Source of the DNA: Euonymus europaeus
Taxonomy: Eukaryota > Streptophyta > Magnoliopsida > Celastrales > Celastraceae
Direction of reading: 5' to 3'
DNA: 64,000 nt
NCBI GenBank assembly: GCA_963580455.1
Contig: OY756972.1
Span: forward strand, 15,639,001-15,703,000
The notes beneath the pieces are model-generated. The model was not told where the DNA came from. It saw nothing but the letters and a program-made list of their open reading frames with translations, and did no database searches. Positions 47,000 to 59,097 of the stretch are shown piece by piece. The translations under genes were made by a program, and so were the position numbers. Every line of letters begins with the position of its first letter. Within the stretch, counting starts at the first letter, position 1.

Positions 47000-48180
47000 A
47001 TTTAAAAAATATCACTCATGCATGTATCAGTTGTAAAGTTTTTGCTATTCTCGACTAGTATTATTGGTCATTACAAAAACATAATAATTGATTATTAATA
47101 ACAAATTGGATCTACTTTCTCACTTTATCAATAATTTGATGTGCTTGCAAATGTCTTGAAATGGTCAAACATGCAGAAATAATATAAGAATTAAAAGGAA
47201 GGAGGCTGACATGGTCGTAGGTCATTTTTTAATGAGAACACACACACACACACACTATATATATATATATATATATGTTTTCAGGCAGCATTGTGATAGT
47301 TGGGGTGAGAGGGGTTCTTGAATCTAAACCATGTAGTTAAAATGATTCATGGTTGTTCCTGAATAACAATATAAGAATTGTTGGATGAGAAGAAAAAAAA
47401 GCAAAGAACATGCTTGTATTCATAATGTCAACATAGCAAATTACAAACAGTGTTAAGCATGAGCCCAGTATTCATAATGTCAACAAACTTCATAGCAGAT
47501 TATGAATTATGCATCATATAAAGATTACCTCAATTAAGTAGTTGAAGTCAATAACCACAATTCTTGAGATGTAGAGGTATAACTGGTTCTCAACTCACAT
47601 AGGTTGTGTATCCATTTATAGTAAAAGCATGATAGGGTTTTCATGATCACAATTATAAAAACCATGTAATCAGGCTCTAAGGTACAAGTTCCCTGAATAA
47701 AGATACAGTCTGCCACAAGATGCCTGACTACATAGCTAGTTAACCACAAGATGCCTAACTAAAGAGCTACCTTAGTCAATGAATGAATCCCACAGAAGCT
47801 AGAGATTCTACCATATCTACTTTTGGCAGAGATTCCTACTTTACAAGACAATAACATCCAAAAAATTGGCACTACATAATAATAAAATAGACACTGCCTC
47901 GCAACACAAATGCCACCACATCATATTATCAATGCATCATAATAAAAACATCCACCAGTACATCAAATTGTCAATGCGTCAATACTACAAATAAAAGTTC
48001 ACATAGTTCAAATTATTATAAACATACGACAGTGTCGAATAAAACATTATCGGAGTACTAATACAAACACAATAATGACCAAACTCCATAATTATCTCAC
48101 ATAAGATAACATACTATAATGTTCAGAAAATGAAACCACATACCACAAGATACCCTCCAGGGAGTGTGAAGCTCCTAGAT
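47000..48180. other. Anonymous AT-rich interval
   Basis: It holds a (CA)n(TA)n run at 47238-47277 and a repeated phrase, ttcataatgtcaaca (47419 and 47470). No gene or element boundary was recognised. It should contain the right end of PIF/Harbinger 1 and its ORF1 if present, but neither was visible. Confidence 0.4.
47238..47277. repeat. (CA)n(TA)n compound microsatellite
   Basis: About 9 CA units followed by about 11 TA units. Confidence 0.93.
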
Positions 48181-48183
48181 ACT

Positions 48184-49010
48184 TGATAGGTATGAATATA
48201 CCTATTGCTTTTGGTGATAATAACCCTCTCTTATCTCATTGGTATTATCAATTCGGTACATTTATATATTGTTTTGGATTTTGATAGGCAATTGATGGTG
48301 CTGAACAAAAAGGTGGCAATTATGGGCAAGATGAGAGCAGGAATAAGCTTGCAAATTTATCCTGGGCGTGATTTATACACGCCTAGGCGGTACAGGCCAC
48401 GCACAGAACAGGGGTGAATGCAAAAATTCAGGAAAACTGCATTTTCTAGAGCAGAGCCTAGGCGCCCCTGCACAAAATTGGCAGCTTTTAATTCGCGAAA
48501 GCCCTAAAAACTGTACACTTCTAACCTATCGAACGGCCGTTCCAAAGAGCGAAAAACAGAGGAAAGAAGGAGGATTCAAGGCTTGAAGGAGGGATTCTTC
48601 ATCTTGGCTTTTGTTTCTTCCAATTTTGGGTTCTACCAATATGTTTCTCTCTCTTTGCTTGTCTCTTTCTCTCTCTATGTGTAGCTAAACTCTTTATCAC
48701 CAAGGCTAGAATGAAGCCTTGGGTTGAATGATGGTTGTATGAATTGATTTGTTTATATGTGAATCTTTTTTGGGTATAAATCTTTGGTTTCTATGATTAT
48801 TGTGGATTCTTCTTACTCTTTGTGCTTGATCACCACTTAGGGTTTTGAATGGATTTGTTTGATGGATTTTGTAGATGGTGAAATATCTATTTAATCATGC
48901 TTCTTGGGACCTTAGATTGCAATTGTTGTTTCCATTAGGTTTGGAACAAGTTTGTATGAATCCTATTTCCATTTAGCTTTCATGAATTCTTATGCATGTC
49001 TAGACCAATA
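48184..49010 (+). repeat. Truncated LTR of the 57954-type family
   Basis: It opens TGATAGGTATGAATATACC, comparable with the starts of the LTRs at 3671 (minus) and 57954. It shares the order of landmarks with 57954-59097: a taggcg-rich middle, a 'gtgtagctaa' word (48680 versus 58346), then 'tatgcatgtct' (48989 versus 58474). The distal end with the 'ccctgtgggattcgatcc' stretch is missing, so it is 3'-truncated near 49010, where PIF/Harbinger 3 begins. Confidence 0.6.
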
Positions 49011-49347
49011 AGATGGCTAGAATGTTGATAGGAACATCCAACCTAGACCAATAAGATGGCTAGTGATTGATATGAGAGAAACCTCCATAACAAGTTGTTG
49101 CAGTTTTGATATGTGGTTTTCAGAGTTTTTGTTTAGCAACTGATTAGAATCCTTATGTCTGCAACTTCTTTTATGTCTGACCAAAGTGAATCCCTTTCTT
49201 CCAGTTCTTGAAAATGAAGTGCAAAGATTATGCAAATTCTGGCAATCTACTTTCTTGTTCGAGTTAAACTTTGTGTTCAAATTTTATAAAATCTTATTTT
49301 GGCAATCATATGTGATGATAGTGGTGTAGGTTCAAATACTCATAGAT

Positions 49348-49587
49348 GTGAGGATGATACCATGCATAATGGATGCCGACGAAAGGAACCTAAAATTGGT
49401 AAGAGTGATAAGCAGTAAGGGAAGTGATCCTTACTATACTGAGGTGTACATTGACATCTTAAATAACATGGAAGGATTTTCTGATAAAATTTATGTTAAA
49501 GCAATTACTACTTTTGAGAAAGCAAGTTTTAGGACCTTGTTTGTAAGGATGCCAGAACATAGAAGAGGTCCTGTGTTAAACATATGA
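49348..49587 (+). pseudogene. PIF ORF1 C-terminal fragment
   Basis: The 79-residue reading ends IYVKAITTFEKASFRTLFVRMPEHRRGPVLNI. Its spacing of 'A...F....FR..F..MP...R..WL' fits the C-terminal tail of Myb/SANT-like ORF1 proteins. The fragment at 56420-56530 shows the same tail more clearly. It lies just upstream of the transposase on the same strand, as expected for ORF1-ORF2 order. The DNA-binding half is not visible upstream. Confidence 0.5.
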
Positions 49588-49738
49588 TCTTAGTTTGTTT
49601 GGAATTTATTTGAGTTTGTTTGATTTGAAAACATTTGAGTCTATTTGTAACATTTGTTTGAAGTTTCTTTAACTTTGTTTGATAATTATGATGAACTATT
49701 TATAATATTTGTTACTTATGATTACTCATATATTATGA

Positions 49739-50702
49739 ATGTGTCTTTACAGAGAGATGTTTGTTCAAAATATTGATGATTTGAGTGATGAATTTTTTTT
49801 GCTTGTGGATGATTTGGAAGAAGAATATGAAGATCTCCTTCTACTTAATTTTCTCGTTGCTAATCAAAGAAGTATTATAGATAGGACACCTTGTAGAACA
49901 TCTATGGTTACTGTAAAGATGTACACGCTTGAAGTTGTGAATGGTCATCCAACTGTTTGTTACGAATTATTTTGTATGCACAAACATGCATTTATGAACT
50001 TGTGTGATACTTAGAAAGAGAAGGAATTGTTGAAAGATAGAAAGAAAGTCAACATCGAGGAGGGTGTTGGTATGTTTCTGAGGATTATAGGACAACCTCA
50101 AGGCATATTGTTATTGCTGATCACTTTCAAAATTCCACTTACACAACAACCAAATGGTTTAGAAGAGTTTTACGGGCTGTTTGTTCATTAGGCAAGGAGA
50201 TCATCCAGTCAACTATTAGAAATGGTATACATCCACATCTCATGCAAAGATACTATCCTTATTTTAAGGTACATATTTTTTATTATTTTATCTTTTCATT
50301 GATTAATGATAAGATACTTATACAATTTTGATTACTATAGGATTGTATTGGTGCAATTGATGAAACACATGTTTCAACTTGCGCACCTATATCGAGATAG
50401 ACATCTTTCCACGGAAGAAAAATTGAAATAACACAAAATGTGACGGTTACATGTGACTTTGACATGAAATTCACATTTTGTATTTGTGTATTATTGAACG
50501 ATGCATTGGATTGTTAAAGCCAAGATTTCCCATTCTAAAATTAATGCCTAACTATCCACCTTATAGGCAGAGGTTGATTTCGAGGGCATGTTGCACCGTA
50601 CATAATGTCATTCGCCAAGAATATGCTTTGGATATGCTTTTTGTACAATATTCGTCAAAGCATATGATCTTCAAAGATGTGCCTAAGACGAGTAAGAATT
50701 AA
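49739..50702 (+). pseudogene. PIF/Harbinger 3 transposase with internal deletion
   Basis: The + strand reads GHPTVCYELFCMHKHAFMNLC, a stop, then frame-shifted text to HPHLMQRYYPYFK. After an intron come DCIGAIDETHVSTCAP with the first catalytic Asp (about 50340-50390) and TQNVTVTCDFDMKFTF. The text then jumps to IIERCIGLLKPRFPILKLMPNYPPYRQRL (50490-50580), which contains the catalytic Glu, and ACCTVHNVI. The part between, with the second Asp and the YYL.D.GYP segment, is deleted. At least five stops or frame changes are present. Confidence 0.85.
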
Positions 50703-51322
50703 GAAACCATACATTTTGATGCTAGTCAAACAGTTCAAATTAGACAAGTCAGAGATCAAATCCAGGTTAATACTACTTTCGATCACCGAAATATAGCCTA
50801 TATTTCATTTTTGTCATCCAAAGTTCAAACATTTCAATTTAGTCACCCTAGTTTTGAATTTGTTATACTCTCGTCACTCGACTAGGTTTCTCCCAATTCG
50901 GGCAGCAAAAAAGCAAACGTGGTTGTTTGACTTGTTTTTAATTGGTCCATGTGGAAAATAGTTGTCACGTGGAAATGTCTTTCAATTTTCAAAATAAAAT
51001 ATAAAAAATAAATCGAGAATAAAATTGTTTTCCTCTCACTCTCTCTCTCTCTTTCCCTCCCTCCTGTTCTTCCCCCCTCTCATGTTCTTCTCTCTCTCCT
51101 CTCAACAATTTCAATGGCAGACAGAGGGAGAATACACTGGATTAGCAATTACTAGTCTATTGAGCATAAGAATATACACATGTCCGCAAAATTCAACAAA
51201 AAGCCTCACAAAATTCCACAATAACAGTATCCAGATGCTAACAGAACTGAAATCAACACCCAATCCATGGAAAAGAAAACCCAGATACAGTAGAAAACAA
51301 CACCAAATCCAAATTTAGGTAC

Positions 51323-51606
51323 CTCAAATTTCATCCAGATGATATGGCGGCCGGAGTTGAGAATGGTGTCATCCAGAGCTTTGAAGGCCCGATCTAAGCA
51401 TTGATCTACAACAAAAGAGGAGATCATATAAGGAAATCAGAAAATAAATCAAACTCGGGCCACGAACTACTCATCAGAGATCGAGGTGAGAGAGAACTGA
51501 TAATGCCGAACTGAGGAAGGAACAAAAGATTACATATACCTATGTGTAGCTTGCTCGGATCTGCCATCCAAAAACCAAAGCATTTTTCACTGACGAGTTC
51601 AACCAT
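51323..51606 (-). pseudogene. Captured two-exon host gene fragment in the MULE
   Basis: Exon 1 (51606-51540) starts with ATG after a CT-rich leader and ends at a GT donor. Exon 2 (51405-51323) has an AG acceptor and a GT donor. Joined, they give an open 50-residue reading that begins MVELVSEKCFGFW and continues through DQCLDRAFKALDD to WMKFE, with matching phase. The right side (51640-51710) is a CT/GA-rich tract typical of plant 5' leaders, so a promoter-proximal gene piece appears to have been captured. I do not recognise the parent gene. No third exon follows inside the element, so a full protein cannot be made from it. Confidence 0.62.
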
Positions 51607-51663
51607 TTTCTAGGGTTTATCCAGCGTATTCCCCCCCTTTACCTGCTATTGAAGTCGTAGAGG

Positions 51664-51708
51664 AGAGAAAGAGAGAGAGAGAGAGAGAGGGAGGGGAGGG
51701 GAGGGGGA
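51664..51708. repeat. (AG)n purine tract
   Basis: AG repeats passing into G-rich purines within the Pack-MULE, next to the captured first exon. Confidence 0.9.
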
Positions 51709-52865
51709 AGGACCAGATATTAGGTACGAAAATCGAGGCAGTGGAGGTAAGGTTGAAATAAGTAAAGGTTTGAGCTTGGACTCTATGAAAATGGAGCCCG
51801 GTGAAGACTTAAGGGAGGGTGAGATGACTAGATAAGAGGCGGGTGAGGTGATGGAGGATTTTTAATTGTTTTTAGGTTTTTTATTTTTTATTTTTGTTGC
51901 CACATCATATTTTACATTTATTTCATAATTTTCACTTTGAAAAAATTACAAACTGTTTTCCATGTGGCAAACAATTTGGCAGTCAAATGGCCACATCAAC
52001 GTTTTTGCTGTCCAAATTTGGAGAAACCTGATCAAGTGACGAGACTGAAACAAATTCAAAACTAGGGTGACTAAATTGAAATGTTTGAACTTTGGATGAC
52101 CAAAGTGAAACATGGATTATCTTTTGATGACCGAAAATAGTATTAACCCGATCAAATCGCTATTGAAATGTGGAAGGCTTATTTAGCAAGTCACACATGC
52201 TTGTTTTTTATATCATTTTATTTTAAGTATTTTGGCTTTAAACAATACTCCTCATACTATCATTTTTTATTTATTAATGCTACTATTTCTCAAAATTTAT
52301 TCTTAATTACATTATGAAAAAAATAATTGATTTATATGATATTAATCAATTCAATACAATGTCAAAATTTAAATAGAAAGTATTATCTCAAACCAAATGT
52401 GTTTTTCAGTTTTTCATTTTAAGAAATAGTTGTTAAAAATGTCAAACCAAACATATTTATAAAATTCTCAAAAAAAAAATTGGAAAACAGAAAATAGAAA
52501 ATGAAATACAAAAACATAAAATATAAAACAGAACTGCAAGCCAAATGTCATCTTAGTGTGTTGGAAAATTGTTTTTTTTTAGTTTCTAAAAACGATTTTG
52601 AGTATAGTTTCTAAAAATAATTTTTAGGAATAGAAAGTGTAAAAAAATTAATTTGGTTTGTATAATTTGAAAACAGTTTTTGAAAATAGAGAATAGAAAA
52701 TTCATTTGGCATATATTGTTTTTAAAAAACGAAAGACAAAAAATTCGTTTGGATGTTGTATTTGTTTAAGCACAAAATTTAACAATTATTATATAAACAT
52801 ATTAGATGAACATAGAGTTTAGTATTACACTAATAACAATACATTTAGTCTAATCATTTATATTA

Positions 52866-55132
52866 TTACAATGATCTACCCACATCAAATTAGTCATATA
52901 GTCATGATATTGGGACATTACTACTGCTCCTCGATCATTGATACCAAAATTATTAGCGCTGCTTGAACCTGCTCTAGTGGCAGCTGTTGAAGTTGAAGGG
53001 TTGTATATCGGCATCATTCATATTCTCTCATATATGGAAACCAATATCAGGTTGTGCTTGCAATCATAGAAAATTATGAATAGCACAACATGCAACTGCG
53101 ATAAGTCTTTGTCGAGTTGGGTTGTAGGGAGGCATCAATTTCAAAATTGTAAATCGAGCCTTTAGCACTCCAAAATATCTTTCAATTATCATTCTCATTG
53201 TGGAGTGCCTATGGTTGAACAATTCAGTACCTTGAATGTGATATCATCCTCCTCTATACGGTGGTGAGAACCCCGGGGTGCATGGGTATTTGAAATCAAC
53301 AAGATAATACTGATCTACATAATTGAATAAAGTTTCATTAGTCAACGTATAAATATATAAATATAAAAAATGTTTTATGATCATAATTCCAATAGGTTGT
53401 AGAAAGGATTTGACCTTGTTATTGCGCCTAGTAAGACACTGAAATCATTGGTAGTGCCTTCGCATTCTGTGTAAACGAAAGTGAACATCATATTGAAATC
53501 GCAAACACACATGACATTTTAAGTCACAATAGATCTTCTTCCTTTACAAAAAGTTAATTTATCTGTTGGAGCCCATGAACTATCGTGTGTCTCATCGATC
53601 ACACCAATGCACCCCTGATAAAAGAACCACATGTTTCAACATTAATGTACGAATCGATGTTTAAATTTAAATTTATAACAATGATTATTGATTTGTACCT
53701 CAAACCATGGATAATATTTTGGATTTGATTTGCTTTATACTGGTCTGAGAGTTTCGTCGACCCTTGCTTAATTATGTCCTTCGCAAGTCGACAAATGACT
53801 TTCAAAGTCTAGTGTGTTGGAAAAATGGTGGTCAACCACTATTTGACTAATAATTATTTACAACTAATTGAGTATTAGTTGAATGTAATTTAGTGTGTTC
53901 TAATCTTCAATATGAAGATTAGATATTGGAGTTAAAAGTTTTCCAAAACCATTTTTTGGTTGAATGGAAATTTACTCCAAAGTGATCATATTAAGCATGA
54001 TATATTGAGTGCAAAATAATAAAAATGTGGAAATCCTACATTTCATACTTGTGTTGTGTGACTTGGGCCCAATGGCACCCAAGTTTTTGTGAGGGAGAGA
54101 AGCTCTACATAATGAGCTTGGCCTCACTAAAACACACACACGTGGGCCCGGGCTCGGGCTTTTGTAGCCCATCTAGACTTAATATTTTATACTAGCCCAC
54201 TACCCAGGTTCGTTGAATGTGGATATGAGGCTTATTCGAAATTTAAAATTTCCATTACGGAATTTATTCAAATATTTCCGTTACACTATTAATTCGGTTT
54301 AATACTGGATTTAATTCGTTTTCTTGGGTTCTACTATAAATAGTAGCCCAAATGGTATGGAAAGATTACACTGAATTTCCAAAGATTCACTCTACTAAAG
54401 TTTTCTTCCATTCCACAAATCTGAGAGTGCTATTCATATTGTTGTTCGACCGAGTCTGTTGGTGGGGTGTGTCACTCATCTACAATTCAAGAAGTGTTGT
54501 ATCTTGGGAGGTTTATTGCTCGGAGGCAGAGACACCAGTGGCTGGGCAATTTAACCTTAAGGAGATTCGTTGTTGTGTACCTCACTTCTCTCATTTTCAT
54601 ACCGATCTGGATTATTTGGTAACATCGGTTGTTCTCTTTGATTACTAATTTTATGCCCATTGTTTTCATATGATATCAATTGGTTCAATAATATACATAT
54701 GATTCTTTATTGTTAATTTGGATTTCTTATATATATCTATAATTTCCAACATAGTGAAAGTGTATGCATATAGTCTGCGTAGAGTGTTGAAATCAATCTG
54801 CAACTACTCTATATCAAACATTATGCCCGATAATGAACAAAAATATGACAATCTTTTCTTCTAAATACACATCTCAAAAATCATCCAGAAGATCACGTTC
54901 TCGTAACATATGACAAAGGTTCATGAAAGGAACCTTATCCATACGAAATATTTCATAACATACCCTTGTATGCCCATTCAACAATTCTGAAACGTAATTA
55001 CGACTAGACAATGCCGATGTACGCATCCGATTACTAGGAATACTACCTAAATGACGATCTTCTTCACGCTCAGCGCTTCAAGAAGGATTATTAACTCAAT
55101 CATATCTTCATCACTTGGGTCAGAAGAAGACA
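52866..55132 (-). pseudogene. PIF/Harbinger 2 transposase, split by a solo LTR
   Basis: N-terminal MMSSSDPSDEDMIEL is near 55132. The part after the LTR reads GCIGVIDETHDSSWAP (about 53610-53570, first catalytic Asp), NVMCVCDFNMMFTFVYT, GTTNDFSVL (second Asp), and then MIIERYFGVLKARFTILKLMPPYNPTRQRLIAV (about 53205-53105), which retains Glu. The C-terminus is MSQYHDYMTNLMW. All three acidic positions are therefore present in the DNA, but several stops and frameshifts and the LTR insertion prevent expression. It is closely similar to the transposase at 45784-46968. Confidence 0.85.
53815..54751 (+). mobile_element. Solo LTR in the transposase, TSD TAGTG
   Basis: The 937-bp unit opens TGTTGGAAAAATGG and closes ATTTCCAACA. 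Perfect TAGTG duplications lie at 53810-53814 and 54752-54756. A TATA-like CTATAAATAG at 54335 on + suggests LTR orientation. The TGTTGGAA...TTCCAACA ends are common in Ty1/copia LTRs, so that superfamily is likely but not proven. Confidence 0.9.
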
Positions 55133-56419
55133 TCATCGTTTGCTTCTCCAATAAACCTAAGCTGCGATTAACAAAGACAACATTCCTCATATGGGAGATA
55201 GAAATGAAGAAGTCGCCATTATATATTCTGCCAGTTTTTCATAACTCAATTTGTATAAATAGTATTAAATCCTTTCAATATTTATTTGTTCGTGAAATGA
55301 GAGATAATAGCTTATGTATTAATATTATTAAAAATAGACTTAAGCATTAACAAAAATTTATTTATGGAAAGTGCCACTTTATAAAACCCACGAGACTCAT
55401 CAATTCACAAGCAAGCATTTCAGTAATATTTTAATTTACTAATTCGTCATCACATCTTTCTTCACCCTCGTTTTGACATCTAGATATCATATGAGCTGAA
55501 TCTATGAGGTAAATAGCTAGCCAGATGTACTCAAGTAGTTCACAAAGAATAATTTCAATAAAACTAGCAATCAAGATTTCGTTGTTGAATTTATATCTAA
55601 AACCTGTAAATCACATCAAATTGTCTGATTTCCTGTGTTGCTCTGTAGTCAAACATAGACAACACCAAGCTAAATAGTTTAGCTAGAATAAGACAACCCT
55701 TATCACATACTGAATAAGCAAAAGCATTAGCAAAACCTTATACGCATGCCTTGATTGTCATGCGTAATCCTGCATTAGCAAAAGAAGCAAAAATATTTCG
55801 ACCCATAACTGAAGCAATGCTTCATTAAAATTCAAAAACACACTGGCTAGTTGCCTCTCTGGCTTTCAGTCACCTTCAAACTATTTTTAAAGGATGCAGC
55901 CAAGAATAAATAAATAGAAGGTTAGATCAAAACGTACAACAATTATTACTAGTGAAAAGAAAGCCTATTTCCTTCTTAGCTAGGTCCCCTCTTCAGATGT
56001 ATTACTAGAACAAGACAACCCTCATCACTTAATATAGAAAAAGGTTGGTCTATCTTCAAACATAGAAATGTATTAGCAATCTTTTCATGCACATAAAATA
56101 TTAAAAAAACACGTTAAAAAATTAAATAAAAACGTTGCACTCCTAGATACTCTGAAATGATTCCTAAAAAAGATGTACCATAAAATCACAGTTCCAATAC
56201 TTTATTACATGAGACCAAACATAAACAGTATAAACATCTAGTAAAATTAAAATACAGTCCAAGTTCAAATACCCAGTTCGTCCAAACACAATTATTGAAG
56301 CAAACAACCAGTGATACCATATGAAATTAAAAATAAAAATAAATTCTTAAGGCAGACATACTAACTACCATACTAGAAGCAACACAGTGATGCATGAAGA
56401 ATCATGTGAAGCCTACAGA
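55133..56419. other. Non-coding spacer inside PIF/Harbinger 2
   Basis: Lies between ORF2 and ORF1 of element 2. It holds short A-rich stretches and repeated 'gcattagcaaaa' phrases (about 55722 and 55772) but no gene. Such intergenic space is normal between the two ORFs. Confidence 0.5.
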
Positions 56420-56800
56420 TTGAGGAGGCAGGATTCCCTCATGTCTTCTATCATTGCTAGGAACATCCTTCGCATGTCAGGGTTAAAAAACATGAGGCAT
56501 GCCCTGATACAAACTTCGCAGAAAAAGGCATCACAAAGACAATGGTCATAGCTTTCTCTAAGGACTCATCCTGTGTATGGCTAGTCACCTCACATTTAGA
56601 TCCCCTCAGCCTTTTAGTTTTCACATTCTGAACCTTGACGAACACATGTATGTTACCGCTTACATCACTATATGCTTTGATTCCTTTTTTGAACCCCATC
56701 TTGAAGGTGGTGCCAAAATTTTCCAACTACACGTCTTTGGATCCATCAAACTAGATTGCGATAGTTCTCACACCTTTTCTTGTTGAATTGTTGATCCATT
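56420..56800 (-). pseudogene. PIF/Harbinger 2 ORF1, C-terminal half
   Basis: Beyond the solo LTR the minus strand continues through TFKMGFKKGIKAYSD and, in another frame, ACLMFFNPDMRRMFLAMIEDMRESCLLNL. That fits the tail of Myb/SANT-like ORF1 proteins ('F.....R..F..M..D.R..WL..L'). A stop and at least two frame changes separate the pieces. Confidence 0.65.
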
Positions 56801-57953
56801 GGATGTGTGACGCCCCATTTCCAGAACTTCACATGGTGCTACCCGCACCTTCTTAGGTCACCAATGTAATCCACATCTTTAGATTTGAACCCTAGTTCAC
56901 TCAAGTAGAACAAACCCCATAATAAAAAATATGGCAACATCTCCCGGTATATCGGGTAATGCCCACTTGGAACAAACGCAGCAATATAACAACAAATCAT
57001 ATCATGATATTCACACAATATAAGCAATCCCAATCATCATACATGAGGACCCAGAGTCCACCCCCGGTTTAGAAGATACAATCACATAAATTACCTTCTA
57101 ATCGTACACAAAACACACCCAATGGTGCCAACAGTTGATAAGACATAAGTTATCAAATATAATAAGGGTGATAATAAATAAAGTTCAACACACTCATTTT
57201 TCCCAATCCTATCCCTCCTCTAAGTGCCATCCATACCATAGCTCCATCTCTACTGATCCGCAACACCGGCACTAGTACCAGTCTCACTTGTAAGGAGGAA
57301 GAAAATGGTGAGCTAGAGGCTCAGTAGGGGTAAATAGAGTAAACAACAATTATAGGCCGAATCCAAATGAAAGGGCAATGCATCAATATGCTATCTCATA
57401 TGCTGATGTCACATAACACAACAATAATACCCGAGTGACCTTTCTGGGGCAACCATTCATTAATTTCAGAGTTCCAACTATGGTTCAATAAACAACAATC
57501 AAACCATGATTATCCCAATCAAGACTTAATCATAATATCGAACACACATCCTGGTTCTCCCAACCATTAATGGATGTGTGTCGGCTCATCTCATTCCCCC
57601 GTTCAATTTTGGTTCTCCCAACCGTTAATGGATTGACTGTACCATTCCAATAAAAATCCCTAGAAAGTCACTGGGTTGTGTGACTCCCATCACACCCACA
57701 CTTCAAGTATGTTCCATCACATGAAGTCATTTGGTTGATGCCAAGCCCTGACACCCAACCATCCTTCCATGTAACGTTCAAGTAGTTCCTAGGGTATACC
57801 CGAGTCCATACTCGAGCATCCCATACAATCTCTAATGCATTCATGCTTCATGCCATCAATAGATATATATATATACTCAACATATATATATATATATATA
57901 TAACTACTCATGATGCATGAATGATAAACCATGCTCAATAAGTGATTGAACAC

Positions 57954-59097
57954 TGGTGAGTACAAAATGTACTCATGTTTATGATGTTAAGTACCCAATC
58001 TTTATGAGGTTTCTAGCACAAAATACTATCCAATTGTGTGATTTAATGACAGGTACAGCTGGATGCTATTTAGTTGGAAAAGTTGAATTCTGGGTAAAAG
58101 TGAGCTAGGCGCGACCTACGCGCGGCCGCGAGTTGCGGGATTTGCAGAAACGGGCCCAGCTGACGTGGCAGTGGGGACAATAACTTTTATGGTTAAAGAC
58201 TAAACCCTAGCCGCCATTACGAGGGGAGATTTTCCGGAATACAGAGGGCAGAGAAGAGGCATTCCAAGCGTGGCAATTCCTTCATCTTTCCCATCGATTC
58301 GAACAATTGTCTTGAGTATTTTTATGGTTTTTAGTATGATTATGCGTAGCTAAGTACTTTTTAGCTAGGATTTGGTATTTTCTTCTACTGAAACTTTGTG
58401 CACAGATTGATTGTTGATTAGACTGGATTTAATTCATTGTTCTCTGAATTTATTGCTGATTTCCTATTGTTATGCATGTCTGGTCATCATCATAATATTT
58501 AGAAATTGTTAGTTGAACATATTCTGCTGACCATGACCCGGTGTTTGACGAAGTGACAAAAACTTGTTTTGCGATTCAGGTTTGGGAACATTGAACATAA
58601 TTGATTGGGTGATAGACCATTGCCTTAGGTTGTGCGATTGTCGATTTCCACGTGCTGATGCTTATCTTAGGAAATTCTTAGGAGAGACCAAACCAAGACT
58701 TCTTTGATAAAAAAAGACCTTGAGCTAGACCAAAGTCAGGGTCGTTGTTTAGGAAAATCTAATTGTTAGAGCTGGACCAAAGTCTTTCAATTGACTTCGT
58801 TAAATTCTTAATTTGTTTAATTGCGGATTGATTTGTGTGCACAGGTGGAGGTAGTTGAACTATCCAAATTCAAGCTAATTTTCATCAATTGTTGAATTAG
58901 TTATTTTATTTGAACTAGTTAATTTTTCCATTATTAATTTAAGCATCCAAATTAGTTTACACTATTGTTCGTCTTTCAATTGGTTTTTACAACAGTCCCT
59001 GTGGATTCGATCCCTTTCACTGTTACTGTCTTGCGACCGTACACTTGCGATTGGGTAAAATCAGTCGGTATTTATTGTGATAAAAAAGTATCGACCA
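57954..59097 (+). mobile_element. Solo LTR nested in a solo LTR, TSD AACAC
   Basis: The 1144-bp unit opens TGGTGAGTACAAAATG and closes AAGTATCGACCA. Perfect AACAC duplications lie at 57949-57953 and 59098-59102. Its right part contains cagtccctgtggattcgatcc and gcgaccgtacacttgcga. The same phrase type occurs inverted at 3690-3750. The junction, once repaired, aligns with the related LTR at 26990 (gatcgaacac, then agggtatgcaat). Confidence 0.92.

Larger units (their letters stand above)
40560..47000 (-). mobile_element. PIF/Harbinger element 1, split by a solo LTR
   Basis: The left end near 40638 (GTGCGTTTGAAAATGATTTT) and the following 240 bp match 52555-52800 of PIF/Harbinger element 2. The match resumes at 45578 after the LTR insertion (agtctaattat.., aatgatcca.cccacatc). 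The transposase lies at 45784-46968 on minus. The right end was not located. The element starts about 260 bp upstream of the SET-gene start codon, with its left end facing that gene, so it bounds or overlaps the promoter. Confidence 0.75.
50763..52149. mobile_element. Pack-MULE candidate, 9-bp TSD GATCAAATC
   Basis: The 1387-bp unit has inverted terminal repeats of roughly 230 bp (50763-51000 against 51890-52149). The ends read CAGGTTAATACTA and, inverted, GGGTTAATACTA; both then pass through catccaaagttcaaacattt and agtcaccctagttttgaattt. Perfect 9-bp duplications GATCAAATC lie at 50754-50762 and 52150-52158. Long TIRs with a 9-bp TSD are diagnostic of Mutator-like elements. There is no transposase; the interior carries host-type exon sequence (next entry). 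It sits inside PIF/Harbinger 3. Confidence 0.92.
49030..52554 (+). mobile_element. PIF/Harbinger element 3, deleted and split by a Pack-MULE
   Basis: On + it carries an ORF1 C-terminal fragment (49348-49587), a transposase with an internal deletion (49739-50702), then the MULE insertion 50763-52149, and a right end near 52554. The rc of that end, GATGACATTTGGCTTGCAG, has the TTTGG(C/T)TTG core of this group. It is followed by TTA, where the left end of element 2 (GTGTGTTGGAAAAT) begins. Sequence between 52159 and 52554 is AT-rich and non-coding. The left boundary is approximate. Confidence 0.7.
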
